Under the pieces are notes generated by a model. That model made no database searches and was not told the origin of the DNA. It was given only the letters and a program-made list of their open reading frames with translations. From NCBI GenBank assembly GCA_947259225.1, contig CAMYLK010000006.1, positions 62,001 to 126,000 on the forward strand: 64,000 bases of DNA. Reading direction: 5' to 3'. Positions 7,750-15,983 of this stretch are shown one piece after another. The stretch's first letter is position 1. Every line of letters starts with the position of its first letter. The DNA comes from an uncultured Desulfobulbaceae bacterium (lineage in GTDB: Bacteria > Desulfobacterota > Desulfobulbia > Desulfobulbales > Desulfobulbaceae). Both the position numbers and the translations under genes were made by a program.

Positions 7750-8796
7750 ATGTCCGACAATGAGCCTTTTATCGACATTGTTATTCCCAACTGGAACGGT
7801 AAAGACCTTCTAGCTGATTGTCTGGCTTCGATACATCGCCAGTCATACTGGAATTATACCATTACGGTTGTTGACAATGGTTCTGTTGACGATTCAGTAG
7901 AATTATTACGGGAAAAGTTTCCTCAGGTCCATATTATCAGTTTTTCTCATAACCGGGGTTTTAGTGTTGCCGCTAATGCTGGAATAAAAATTGGGAAAAA
8001 TCCTTTGATATTCCTGCTGAATAATGACACGGAACTTGCAACTGACTGTCTTGACAAGCTTGTCAATGCTTCCCTGAAATATGATGATGCCTTTTTTGCC
8101 CCGAAAATGCTGAGTTTTGATGAACGGGACGTTCTGGATGGGGCAGGCGACGGCTTTCTTCGGGGAGGAGTTGGGTACCGCCTGGGGACCATGGAGAAAG
8201 ATGGGCCGGACTACAACAAATCGTTGCAGGTCTTTGGAGCTTGTGGTGGTGCTGCTTTCTACCGGCGTTCATTAATTGATGATATAGGTTTTTTTGACGA
8301 GTATTTTTTTGCCTACCTTGAAGACGTTGATCTGAATTTTCGGGCCAACCGGGCCGGCTATACCTGCCGGTATGTTCCGGAAGCCTGGGTATATCACGTG
8401 GGGAGTGCAACAACCGGGTCTAAAATTAACTCGTTCACTGTACAGCTCTCAACAAGGAATAATCTTTTCCTGCTTGTAAAGAATTATCCCGCTTCTTTAT
8501 TTTTCCGGTTCTTGCCTGCAATTTTTATCTATCAGTTTTTCTGGTTTGTGTTCATTATCAAGAAGGGTCAATTCGGGGCCTATTTTTACGGAATTGGCAG
8601 TTTTTTAAAGGGGCTGCTCTCCATGTTGAAGAAACGGCGTAATGCCCTGGCGATTAAGGGAGGACTGTCGAATAAAAAGCTGGCAGAGCGTATTCTCACT
8701 GCCGAGCATGATGTAGTCAAATCCATCATGCGCAGGCGGGAATCTGAGGGCAAGGGCAATGCTCTACTTCAATTGTATGTAAAAATTTTGTTGTAA
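7750..8796 (+). CDS. GT2 glycosyltransferase, rhamnosyltransferase-like
   Basis: 348 residues. Motifs in order: DIVIPNWNGKDLL, VVDNGSVDDS, NRGFSVAANAGI, FLLNNDTEL (the DxD region) and YLEDVDLNFRANRAGY (the ED acceptor-side motif), then a hydrophobic C-terminal segment. These mark the WcaA/GT2 group that adds rhamnose or related sugars to growing surface polysaccharide. ATG 7750 is preferred to TTG 7747; GAGGT sits 6 bases upstream and overlaps the preceding stop region. Confidence 0.85.
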   Translation: MSDNEPFIDIVIPNWNGKDLLADCLASIHRQSYWNYTITVVDNGSVDDSVELLREKFPQVHIISFSHNRGFSVAANAGIKIGKNPLIFLLNNDTELATDCLDKLVNASLKYDDAFFAPKMLSFDERDVLDGAGDGFLRGGVGYRLGTMEKDGPDYNKSLQVFGACGGAAFYRRSLIDDIGFFDEYFFAYLEDVDLNFRANRAGYTCRYVPEAWVYHVGSATTGSKINSFTVQLSTRNNLFLLVKNYPASLFFRFLPAIFIYQFFWFVFIIKKGQFGAYFYGIGSFLKGLLSMLKKRRNALAIKGGLSNKKLAERILTAEHDVVKSIMRRRESEGKGNALLQLYVKILL

Positions 8797-8812
8797 ATTC
8801 CAGGATGCAAAG

Positions 8813-9640
8813 ATGTCTAGGACCGCTATAGTCATTGTAACCCACAACTCTGAACAAGTAATAAGACACTGTATCGATGCAATTGACGAACAGAGTGTTC
8901 TGCCTCAACAGGTGGTGATTGTTGATTCCGGATCGCATAATTGTGATTATCTGGAAGAGATGGAAACATATGATGTTGTTTCATGCGTGATACGGGAGGG
9001 AAATATAGGGTTTTCCCGGGCGAATAATGTTGGGATATCACATATCAAAGACGATAGTAAGTATATATTGTTTCTTAACCCGGACACCATGTTGGACAAG
9101 GAAAGTCTCCGTTTATCTGAAAAATATATGGATAATGATCCTACCGCCGGTGCCATAACCGGCGTGCTGCAAGGTTATGATTTTAAAAGGTCAGAAGCTA
9201 CAGGACTCCTTGACACAACCGGGATTTTCAGGAAGTGGTATGGTCGTTGGTATGACAGAGGAAATGGGGAAGATGACAGAGGCCAGTATCAGTCTGTAGA
9301 GGATATACCGGCAGCTTGCGGAGCATTTCTGTTCTGCAGGACCAAAGCCTTGAACCAGGCATCGCTGACGGCAAGAACCATATTTGACGAAGATTTTTTT
9401 CTGTACAAGGAGGATATTGAACTCTGTTTTCGGTTACGGAAATCAGGCTGGAAGGTCCGTTATGTTCCGGAAGTGATAGCCTTTCACGGGCGTGGTTGGC
9501 AGGGCGATCGAAAAACTATGAGCCGAGCTCTACGAAAAACAGCTGCACACAGTGAGATTCTGCTCTATAAAAAACACCCTTCTCCCTACATGTTGTGGGC
9601 CCTGTTGAAGTATTTTTTTGTAACCACGTTTGATGTTTAA
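8813..9640 (+). CDS. GT2 glycosyltransferase
   Basis: 275 residues with TAIVIVTHNSEQVI, IVDSGSHN, NIGFSRANNVG, FLNPDTML and FFLYKEDIELCFRLRKSGW, the same motif order as its upstream neighbour, so the two are probably old duplicates with different sugars. AGGA lies 8 bases before ATG 8813, and the gap to the previous gene is only 16 bases. It presumably adds one residue of the repeat unit in the cytoplasm. Confidence 0.85.
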   Translation: MSRTAIVIVTHNSEQVIRHCIDAIDEQSVLPQQVVIVDSGSHNCDYLEEMETYDVVSCVIREGNIGFSRANNVGISHIKDDSKYILFLNPDTMLDKESLRLSEKYMDNDPTAGAITGVLQGYDFKRSEATGLLDTTGIFRKWYGRWYDRGNGEDDRGQYQSVEDIPAACGAFLFCRTKALNQASLTARTIFDEDFFLYKEDIELCFRLRKSGWKVRYVPEVIAFHGRGWQGDRKTMSRALRKTAAHSEILLYKKHPSPYMLWALLKYFFVTTFDV

Positions 9641-9643
9641 TGG

Positions 9644-10597
9644 ATGTCAACTGGTCTGGTACGGTTAATGCAGACAAATTATTCAAAGTATAATGTATCT
9701 GTGATTATTCCAACCTTAAACGGCGGTGAGCGTTTCAGGGATGTATTATCAGCTTTGGCCCAGCAGTCACTTGTTCCCAGTGAGATAATTGTTATCGATT
9801 CTTCTTCAGACGATGATACGCTTGAGGCAGCGAAGCAATTCAACACCAGGATAAATTCAATTGCTCGTGCTGACTTTGATCATGGTGGTACCAGGTCAAT
9901 GGCCGGCCGGATGGCATCAGGAGACATTCTGCTTTACATGACCCAGGATGCTGTTCCTTATGACACCAAGGCACTTGAAAACCTTATCGCCCCTTTCACC
10001 GATCCCAGGGTAGGGGCTTCCTATGGGCGGCAGATACCCTACCCGGACGCGACAAGTTTTTCACGACATCTCCGGATGTTTAATTATCCGCAAGAATCAG
10101 CAGTGCGATGCTGGGACGATAGGGAACAATACGGCTTTAAAACAGCTTTCATTTCCAATTCGTTTGCAGCATACCGAAAAGACCTCCTTGACAGTGTGGA
10201 CTTCTTTCAGGAAGGTTTACTTTTCGGGGAAGATACCTTTACGATGGCAAAACTATTACGCAAAGGGTATTGTGTGGCCTATGCGGCCGAAGCGAAGGTT
10301 ACACATTCACATAACTATACCGTGTTTCAGGACTTTCGTCGTTACTTTGATATAGGTGTGTCTCACGCTGATAACAGAAATTTACTGGAGAGTTTCGGCA
10401 CGCCTCTTGGCGAGGGAAAACGATATGTGATATCTGAATTTTCGCAGCTCATTAATGACAAGGAATTTTATCACCTGCCGGAAAGTGTACTGAGAAATAC
10501 TGCAAAATTTCTGGCGTATAACCTTGGGAAAAAATACTCCTGGCTACCACGTCGTTTAGCTGCTTCTTGCAGTTTCAACAAGGGATGGTGGTTCTAA
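9644..10597 (+). CDS. GT2 glycosyltransferase, rhamnosyltransferase-like
   Basis: 317 residues. VSVIIPTLNGG near residue 18 starts the GT-A fold, followed by VIDSSSDDDT, FDHGGTRSMAG (a block common in rhamnosyltransferases), YMTQDAVP in the DxD position, and LLFGEDTFTMAKLLRKGY as the acceptor-side acidic motif. It starts 3 bases after the previous stop and lies 19 bases before the WbaP-like gene, so all five genes are probably one transcript. Donor and acceptor cannot be read from sequence. Confidence 0.85.
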   Translation: MSTGLVRLMQTNYSKYNVSVIIPTLNGGERFRDVLSALAQQSLVPSEIIVIDSSSDDDTLEAAKQFNTRINSIARADFDHGGTRSMAGRMASGDILLYMTQDAVPYDTKALENLIAPFTDPRVGASYGRQIPYPDATSFSRHLRMFNYPQESAVRCWDDREQYGFKTAFISNSFAAYRKDLLDSVDFFQEGLLFGEDTFTMAKLLRKGYCVAYAAEAKVTHSHNYTVFQDFRRYFDIGVSHADNRNLLESFGTPLGEGKRYVISEFSQLINDKEFYHLPESVLRNTAKFLAYNLGKKYSWLPRRLAASCSFNKGWWF

Positions 10598-10616
10598 ATT
10601 AAAATGCTGATTTGAT

Positions 10617-12047
10617 ATGTCGCCTGTTCTTTCATGGAATTTGCGTGAACGCAGTTCCTTTATATATAGAATTCTTCATGTATTAGACTGCTCGGTTGTT
10701 TGCGGGTTCCTCTGGGTTCTTGTTACACTCTATCAGGTTCCATGGAGTAACTACTACAACTGGTTTGTCTTCGTTTCTTTTATTGTTTCCTTTTTCAGTT
10801 TCCAGACCTTTCAGCTCTACCGCTCCTGGCGTGGATGGAAATATTACCGGGAGTTTCTCGTTATTGTCAAAGCCTGGGGAACAGTAATCGGTGTCCTTCT
10901 TTTCTACTTTTTTATATTTAAAATATCCGAAGCATATTCCCGTGTCGTTTTTCTTGTCTGGTCTCTGCTCACTCCCTTCCTGATTTTTGTATTGCATCTT
11001 ATTGTTAGAAAAATGCTCAGATACTACAGATCCCAGGGAAAAAACATCCGGCATGCTGTCATTGTCGGGGCTGGTGACCTGGGGATGAGAATGATTAACC
11101 AGGTCGAGGCTATTCCCTGGGCAGGGATTGAAGTGGTGGGTTTTTTTGACGACAAAGACGAGACGCGAAGAAAACTTGATGAACTGAATAAGCCTTTGCT
11201 TGGCAAGATCGATCAAATTGCAGACTACCTTAAGGAGCACGACATTGATTATGTATATATTGCACTTCCCATGCGTGCGGAAAAGAAGATATTTACGATA
11301 TTAAAGGATTGCCGCGATCTTGGAGCCCAGATTTATCTGATTCCTGACCTCTATGCTTTTGGACTTCATCATGCAGAGATACAATCTCTGGGTGAAATGC
11401 TTATTCTGAGTTTTAATCCGGACACATCCTGGAAGAGGGCCTTTGATGTAATTTTTTCAATCTTGATTCTTTTCGCTGCATCACCTCTTCTCTTCCTCAT
11501 TGCGATACTCATCAAAATTGACAGCAGGGGCCCTGTTTTTTATTGCCACAGGAGGATAACCACCACAGGAAGGGAGTTTGAGTGCTTTAAATTCAGGACA
11601 ATGGTTATTGATGCTGATCAACAACTGAAGCAGATACTGGCTTCTGACCCTGAACTGAAGGACGAATGGTATCGTACCTATAAACTAAAAAATGATCCAC
11701 GGGTAACTCGAATCGGTCGTTTTTTAAGGCGGACAAGTCTCGACGAATTACCGCAATTCTACAATGTACTGAAAGGTGAGATGAGTGTTGTCGGAGCCCG
11801 GCCGATTGTAGGAAAGGAACTTGAAGAATATTATAAAGACAAGGACGAAGGGAGTGCGGGCCTGTACTGCTCGATGAAGCCCGGTATAACCGGTCCATGG
11901 CAGGTGATGAAACGGACGGATATGGATGATTACCAGGAACGCGTCGAACTGGATGACTGGTATGTTCTCAATTTTTCTTTCTGGAATGATATGAAAATTA
12001 TCTGGAGAACAGTTGTGTGTGTATTTACCGGCAAAGGGGCCTATTAG
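10617..12047 (+). CDS. WbaP-like polyprenyl-phosphate sugar phosphotransferase
   Basis: 476 residues. Four or five membrane helices fill the first ~140 residues; a CoA-binding-like Rossmann part follows (HAVIVGAGDLGMRMI). The catalytic bacterial sugar transferase domain begins near SWKRAFDVIFSILILF and carries FKFRTMVIDAD, RRTSLDELPQFYNVLKGEMS and VGARPIV. These monotopic enzymes start a repeat unit by moving sugar-1-phosphate from a UDP-sugar to undecaprenyl phosphate. As last gene of the GT operon it supplies the initiating step. The sugar (galactose, glucose or GalNAc type) is not determined. Confidence 0.9.
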   Translation: MSPVLSWNLRERSSFIYRILHVLDCSVVCGFLWVLVTLYQVPWSNYYNWFVFVSFIVSFFSFQTFQLYRSWRGWKYYREFLVIVKAWGTVIGVLLFYFFIFKISEAYSRVVFLVWSLLTPFLIFVLHLIVRKMLRYYRSQGKNIRHAVIVGAGDLGMRMINQVEAIPWAGIEVVGFFDDKDETRRKLDELNKPLLGKIDQIADYLKEHDIDYVYIALPMRAEKKIFTILKDCRDLGAQIYLIPDLYAFGLHHAEIQSLGEMLILSFNPDTSWKRAFDVIFSILILFAASPLLFLIAILIKIDSRGPVFYCHRRITTTGREFECFKFRTMVIDADQQLKQILASDPELKDEWYRTYKLKNDPRVTRIGRFLRRTSLDELPQFYNVLKGEMSVVGARPIVGKELEEYYKDKDEGSAGLYCSMKPGITGPWQVMKRTDMDDYQERVELDDWYVLNFSFWNDMKIIWRTVVCVFTGKGAY

Positions 12048-12059
12048 TATTTCTGTAGG

Positions 12060-12113
12060 GCTCCGCTGAATTCGCTGTTAAGGAAAAAAGTATTTAATAA
12101 GCTTTAGCGGAGC
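12060..12113. repeat. inverted repeat between convergent wbaP-like and cooC genes
   Basis: Perfect 8-bp arms GCTCCGCT (12060-12067) and AGCGGAGC (12106-12113), extended by AA/TT after a mismatch. The right arm lies inside the cooC coding end and there is no T run, so a terminator role is doubtful. Confidence 0.3.
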
Positions 12114-12830
12114 GTCTTCAAGCTGATCATCAATATTTATAACCGGTGTTTCATTACGTTCTGCCTTTCGGACCGCAGAGGAGTCTGGAAAAAAGGCGAT
12201 CGGTCGTACGTCTAACCCCTCTTCAAGAAAATTTTTGTCCTCCTCGTCCTGAACGAGATTGCCAACAAATGAGATATTCGGTATCTGTACTTCACCGGCA
12301 AGTTTTTTAATTTTCAAGGCGGTACGGATACTCGATTTTGAAGGGATAACAACAATGAGCAGATGATCGACACCGGCGACAGTTCCCCTGCCGAGGTGTT
12401 CAACTCCTGCCTCCATATCAAGGAGTACAACCTCGTCGGCAGTGAGCAGCATTTTCTTAAGCATTTTGCGCAGGACATGGCTCTCGGGACAGGCGCAGCC
12501 GCCTTCGGCTTTCTGGATTGCTCCCAGCACCATGAGTTTCATACCGTCCTTCTCAATCATGAATTCTTCGAGAAGGTCATTCACCTGCGGATTGAGCTGG
12601 TAAAAAGGTGACCCAGGGGTCTTTTCCGACCGTTCGGCAAGAAGTTTTGTCATATCTGCAATAGGGGTAATCCTTTCCGATTCAGTTATTCCCAGTGTCT
12701 CAGCCATATGGGGGCTGGGGTCGGCATCTATTATCAGGACGTCTTTGCCCAGTTTTTTCAGTTCACGGGCAATGATTGCCATGATGGTTGTTTTACCGAC
12801 GCCGCCTTTGCCGCTAATTGCAATTTTCAT
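12078..12830 (-). CDS. cooC: CooC-type nickel-insertion ATPase
   Basis: 250 residues of the MinD/CooC family: P-loop GKGGVGKTT at residues 8-16, switch I IDADPSPHMAETLG, the CxC pair in GGCACPESHVLR that binds metal at the CooC dimer interface, and LLDMEAGVEHLGRGT. CooC uses ATP to help load nickel into the C-cluster of carbon monoxide dehydrogenase. I moved the start from 12905 to ATG 12830 (MKIAIS), where the family begins and an AGGAA lies upstream. No CODH gene is in the window, so another metalloenzyme partner is possible. Confidence 0.8.
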   Translation of the reverse strand: MKIAISGKGGVGKTTIMAIIARELKKLGKDVLIIDADPSPHMAETLGITESERITPIADMTKLLAERSEKTPGSPFYQLNPQVNDLLEEFMIEKDGMKLMVLGAIQKAEGGCACPESHVLRKMLKKMLLTADEVVLLDMEAGVEHLGRGTVAGVDHLLIVVIPSKSSIRTALKIKKLAGEVQIPNISFVGNLVQDEEDKNFLEEGLDVRPIAFFPDSSAVRKAERNETPVINIDDQLEDAPLKLIKYFFP

Positions 12831-12926
12831 ATTCCGGTTTCCTGAAATTGTTGCCTTTTCATAAGGAATGGTTACTATAATCTCTGATGTTAAAACTATA
12901 AGCAATTATTAGGGAGAATAAAGGGT

Positions 12927-13640
12927 ATGAATTCGCAATATGGTACCAATACAATGACGGTGGCGCAAGCCCGCCAGGAAGCCTCGACAGTTTTTCTGGC
13001 CAAGGTTTTCAACTGGATGGCCATTGGTCTGGGGTTGACAGGTATAGTCGCTTATTTTACGGCTCAGTCCGGTTTGGCAGCAGCTATTGTTTCGACCCCC
13101 TTGTTTTTTGTTTTGATAATAGCCGAACTGGGCATGGTAATTTATCTTTCCGTCAGGATAGAGAAAATACAGCCGGGTACGGCAACAGGTCTCTTTGTAG
13201 GCTATTCTGTGCTGAACGGATTGACCCTTTCGGCTATTTTTCTGGCTTATACAAAAGCCTCAATAGGGGGAACCTTTTTGATAACGGCGGGAATGTTTGG
13301 AGCCATGGCAGTGTACGGACTTGTTACCAAGCGTGATCTCTCGGGTATGGGTTCATTCATGTTCATGGGGCTGATAGGCATTATCCTGGCCTCCATTGTG
13401 AATATCTTTTTGAAGAGTTCAAGCCTTTACTGGACAATTTCCGTGATAGGTGTCCTGGTTTTTGTCGGGCTCACGGCATATGATGTCCAGAAAATTAAAA
13501 ATATGGGAGAACAGGGTATCATGGAGCAGGGTGAGTCTGCTGTCCGCAAGGGAGCAATCCTAGGAGCCCTCGCATTATACCTTGATTTTATCAATCTCTT
13601 CCTGATGCTCTTGCGATTTTTCGGCGGGGCACGCGATTAA
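12927..13640 (+). CDS. Bax inhibitor-1 / YccA family membrane protein
   Basis: 237 residues with seven hydrophobic segments starting at residue ~25 and the family signature GLTAYDVQKIKNM near the end, with the paired Asp residues thought to sense pH in BI-1 channels. A TTFL-like stretch (STVFLAKVFNWMAIGLGLTG) opens the domain. Bacterial members are inner-membrane proteins linked to calcium leak or FtsH-dependent quality control; the role here is unknown. AGGGAG precedes ATG 12927, and a strong terminator follows 3 bases after the stop. Confidence 0.9.
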   Translation: MNSQYGTNTMTVAQARQEASTVFLAKVFNWMAIGLGLTGIVAYFTAQSGLAAAIVSTPLFFVLIIAELGMVIYLSVRIEKIQPGTATGLFVGYSVLNGLTLSAIFLAYTKASIGGTFLITAGMFGAMAVYGLVTKRDLSGMGSFMFMGLIGIILASIVNIFLKSSSLYWTISVIGVLVFVGLTAYDVQKIKNMGEQGIMEQGESAVRKGAILGALALYLDFINLFLMLLRFFGGARD

Positions 13641-13642
13641 AT

Positions 13643-13674
13643 AAAAAGGGCGGCAAGTAATTGCCGCCCTTTTT
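13643..13674. terminator. strong bidirectional terminator
   Basis: AAAAAGGGCGGCAA, GTAA loop, TTGCCGCCCTTTTT: a long perfect stem flanked by A and T runs. It can stop both the BI-1 gene and the convergent minus-strand gene at 13700. Confidence 0.9.
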
Positions 13675-13699
13675 ACATCAAACTGAATACTGCTTCTTC

Positions 13700-14641
13700 C
13701 TACTGATATTTTTCCATAAGGCCGTAGAGCTGATCCAGATAATTTTCCTTGTAGATCAGCTGCGTTGTCGATTCTATTTCCTGGATAAGTTGAGGGATGA
13801 GCAGGCTGATATCTATCCCGTGCCTGTTCAATCCAAGTTCATTGGCCGTTGCCACAATAAGAATGGAATAATAGTTGACCAGGAGCCGTGAACGTGAATC
13901 CCTCCTGAAAAGGTATGAACGGCCTCCCATGGTATTCAGGAAAAAACCTGCATATTCGTATATTTTCTCAAGGGGCGCTGTAAAATCAAAACGTTCGCTT
14001 CGGCAAGTGTCGATGGTTATCCACTGGTACAGTTCTGACGCGACATCCTCAATTTTATCCCTTTCCCTATCCAGAATGGTTTTCATAAGGAGAATATTTT
14101 TTCCGCCGATCACCCGGAAAAAGTGCGCCATGTTTTTGAGAATGGTGTAAAGATCGTCAGATTCACGTGAAACGACAGGAGGGTTGTCAAGCAGCCTGTA
14201 AGCAAGCTCGGTGAAGTAGGTCTGTGAAGGTACATGGAGAGCAAATGGTTCCATATACTCCTTAGTATCAATGTGGATGAAAAAATTGTAAAGTTTATCA
14301 GCCAGCAGTTCACACTCCTTTTCCAGGTTGTCAGTATCATCGGTAACAGCAGGGCCGGGAACACCGGGTTCTTCAAGCTGTTCCTTACTAATCCCCACGT
14401 CCGGTAAAAGCTGACCAGTATCAACAGGGCTGCTTTGCTCAGAGCCGCTGACTCTTTCTGTTTCAGGTTTTATGTGATCCGGTGAAGGTGCTGAACCTTC
14501 ATCCTGGTCATTGAAAAAGAAGATGCTGGCTCCACCTATGACAAACAGAAAAAGGATAAAAAAGATAATAAAAACAGGTGGAACAGAGTTCCCCCTTTTT
14601 TTTCTGCGCTGGGGTTGATGAGGCTTGTCTGAATCAGGCAT
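13700..14641 (-). CDS. single-pass membrane protein of unknown function
   Basis: 313 residues. A short basic cytoplasmic head (PQRRKKRGNS) is followed by one membrane helix (PPVFIIFFILFLFVIGGASIFFF, about 21-43), a low-complexity acidic and Pro/Ser linker (45-105), and a mostly helical periplasmic domain (110-313) with no motif I know. It is transcribed alone, between a promoter region and the 13643 terminator. It is probably an inner-membrane-anchored periplasmic protein. Confidence 0.7.
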   Translation of the reverse strand: MPDSDKPHQPQRRKKRGNSVPPVFIIFFILFLFVIGGASIFFFNDQDEGSAPSPDHIKPETERVSGSEQSSPVDTGQLLPDVGISKEQLEEPGVPGPAVTDDTDNLEKECELLADKLYNFFIHIDTKEYMEPFALHVPSQTYFTELAYRLLDNPPVVSRESDDLYTILKNMAHFFRVIGGKNILLMKTILDRERDKIEDVASELYQWITIDTCRSERFDFTAPLEKIYEYAGFFLNTMGGRSYLFRRDSRSRLLVNYYSILIVATANELGLNRHGIDISLLIPQLIQEIESTTQLIYKENYLDQLYGLMEKYQ

Positions 14642-14974
14642 GGGATTCTAATTTGCTTTGGAGAAGCAGGGAATTGTATTTATATTGATTGTCATTTTAT
14701 TTAATGTATCAGATCAACACTCATAATGGAAAATTTTTTTAAACAGAAGATAAATGAATTACTGTTCATTTTGTTTGCTGGCCGCTCTCCTAGAGCAATG
14801 AGGCATTAACTCGAGTTCAGGGAATGATTTTTCCCCTTGACGCTCAACTTTGAACATACTAAATATTTATAATTGCGTCCAATGACCAACGGTTGCGCCA
14901 TGATATTTTTGCAATCCGATTGAAATGGTTTTTTTCAACCCATATTTATTAACAGAGGAAAGGAGGAATTTACA
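14642..14974. other. divergent intergenic region upstream of the pyrophosphatase
   Basis: 333 bases, AT-rich. A TTGACG at 14837 is followed 17 bases later by TAAATA (14860), and a perfect TATAAT lies at 14868 with poor spacing to any -35 box; either could be the promoter of the pyrophosphatase. AGGAAAGGAGG just before ATG 14975 is a very strong ribosome site. No ORF is evident. Confidence 0.35.
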
Positions 14975-15895
14975 ATGTCTGTGTACGTAGTAGGTCATAA
15001 AAGTCCTGATACCGATTCGGTTACAGCTGCAATTGCATATGCCGAATTGATGAAAGCCAAAGGAGAAGACTACATTCCATGCATCCAGGGGAAGGCGAAT
15101 CCTGAGACTGCTTTAGTGCTTGAGCGTTTTGGTGCTGCTGTTCCTGAACTGATGACAGACGCCACCGGCAAGCAGGTGGCTCTTGTAGATCACAGTGATC
15201 TGAACCAGGCTCCGGATAATCTGGGTGACGGTGAAGTGGTTGCTATAGTTGATCATCACAAGATCGGGGATGTTACCACCAACAATCCCATATTTTTCTG
15301 CGCCATGCCGGTTGGCTGTACCGGTACAGTTCTTAAGGTACTTTATGACCTTGAGGGAGTTGCTGTTCAGCCTGAAGTAGCTGGAATGATGCTGGCTGCC
15401 ATCCTGAGTGCTACCGTCAACTTCAAGTCACCCACCTGCACAGACGCTGACAAATAGGCTGTTGCGGTACTGAAGGTTATTGCAGGAGTTGATGATACGG
15501 AGGCTCTTTTTATGGATATGCTCAAGGCGAAAAGCGCCGTAGAGGGCGTACCGTCCATGGATTTGCTGGACCGTGATTACAAGGATTTCGATATGAAGGG
15601 CAATAAGGTCGGCGTCGGCCAGCTTGAACTTGCCACCCTGGACCAGGTTGCCTCCATGCGTGATGATCTGTACCAAGCCATGGAAGAGAAGAAGGCCGGG
15701 GGGCGTCATTCAGTGCTGCTCATGCTGACCGATGTAGTTAAAGAAGGAACAGACCTGATGGTTGTGTCTGATGATCCTTCTGTTATAGAGGGTGCCTTCA
15801 GCGCAAAGCTTGACGGTAATTCCATGTGGATTGACGGGATGATGAGCCGTAAAAAGCAGACCGTTCCGAATCTTCAGGAAGCTTTCGGCTGCTAG
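14975..15895 (+). pseudogene. ppaC: manganese-dependent inorganic pyrophosphatase, amber-interrupted and ligand-mutated
   Basis: The two track ORFs (14975..15457 and 15512..15895) are one frame split by TAG at 15455-15457 (codon 161). Family II PPases split pyrophosphate in the cytoplasm using Mn/Co. Present: GHKSPDTDSV (metal His and Asps), the DHH block VDHHKIGD, and the C-terminal DHHA2 signature SRKKQTVP. Missing: the metal-binding Asp of the ILSDTxxFKSPT motif, which here reads ILSATVNFKSPT (Ala146, GCT instead of GAT). The full length of 306 codons is normal for the family. Reading through TAG would give a full protein lacking a metal ligand; termination gives only the DHH half. Decay, sequencing error or recoding are all possible. 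Confidence 0.85.
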
Positions 15896-15916
15896 TTGGT
15901 TTTTCTTTTTCTGTAA

Positions 15917-15952
15917 TTACAAAGGGCGGCAAAAAGCCGCCCTTTGTAATTT
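15917..15952. terminator. strong bidirectional terminator between convergent genes
   Basis: Perfect 14-bp stem TTACAAAGGGCGGC / GCCGCCCTTTGTAA with an AAAAA loop, followed by TTTG. It separates the ppaC remnant from the minus-strand UshA-like gene. Its core repeats that of the 13643 terminator. Confidence 0.8.
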
Positions 15953-15983
15953 GTAACTGTAAGCTAGTTTTTTGCCAGGATAT

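Noticed and set aside
8063-8413. 116-residue minus-strand ORF rich in Arg/His/Pro
   Set aside because: Complementary frame of the GT2 gene at 7750, with composition typical of a shadow.
12060-12113. terminator for the WbaP-like operon
   Set aside because: The arms are 38 bases apart, one is inside cooC, and no T run follows, so it is listed only as an inverted repeat.
15455-15457. TAG in ppaC as a pyrrolysine codon
   Set aside because: Several other genes here end in TAG, the position is not a known Pyl site, and the gene also lost a metal ligand. I kept it as damage or error, with recoding only as an alternative.
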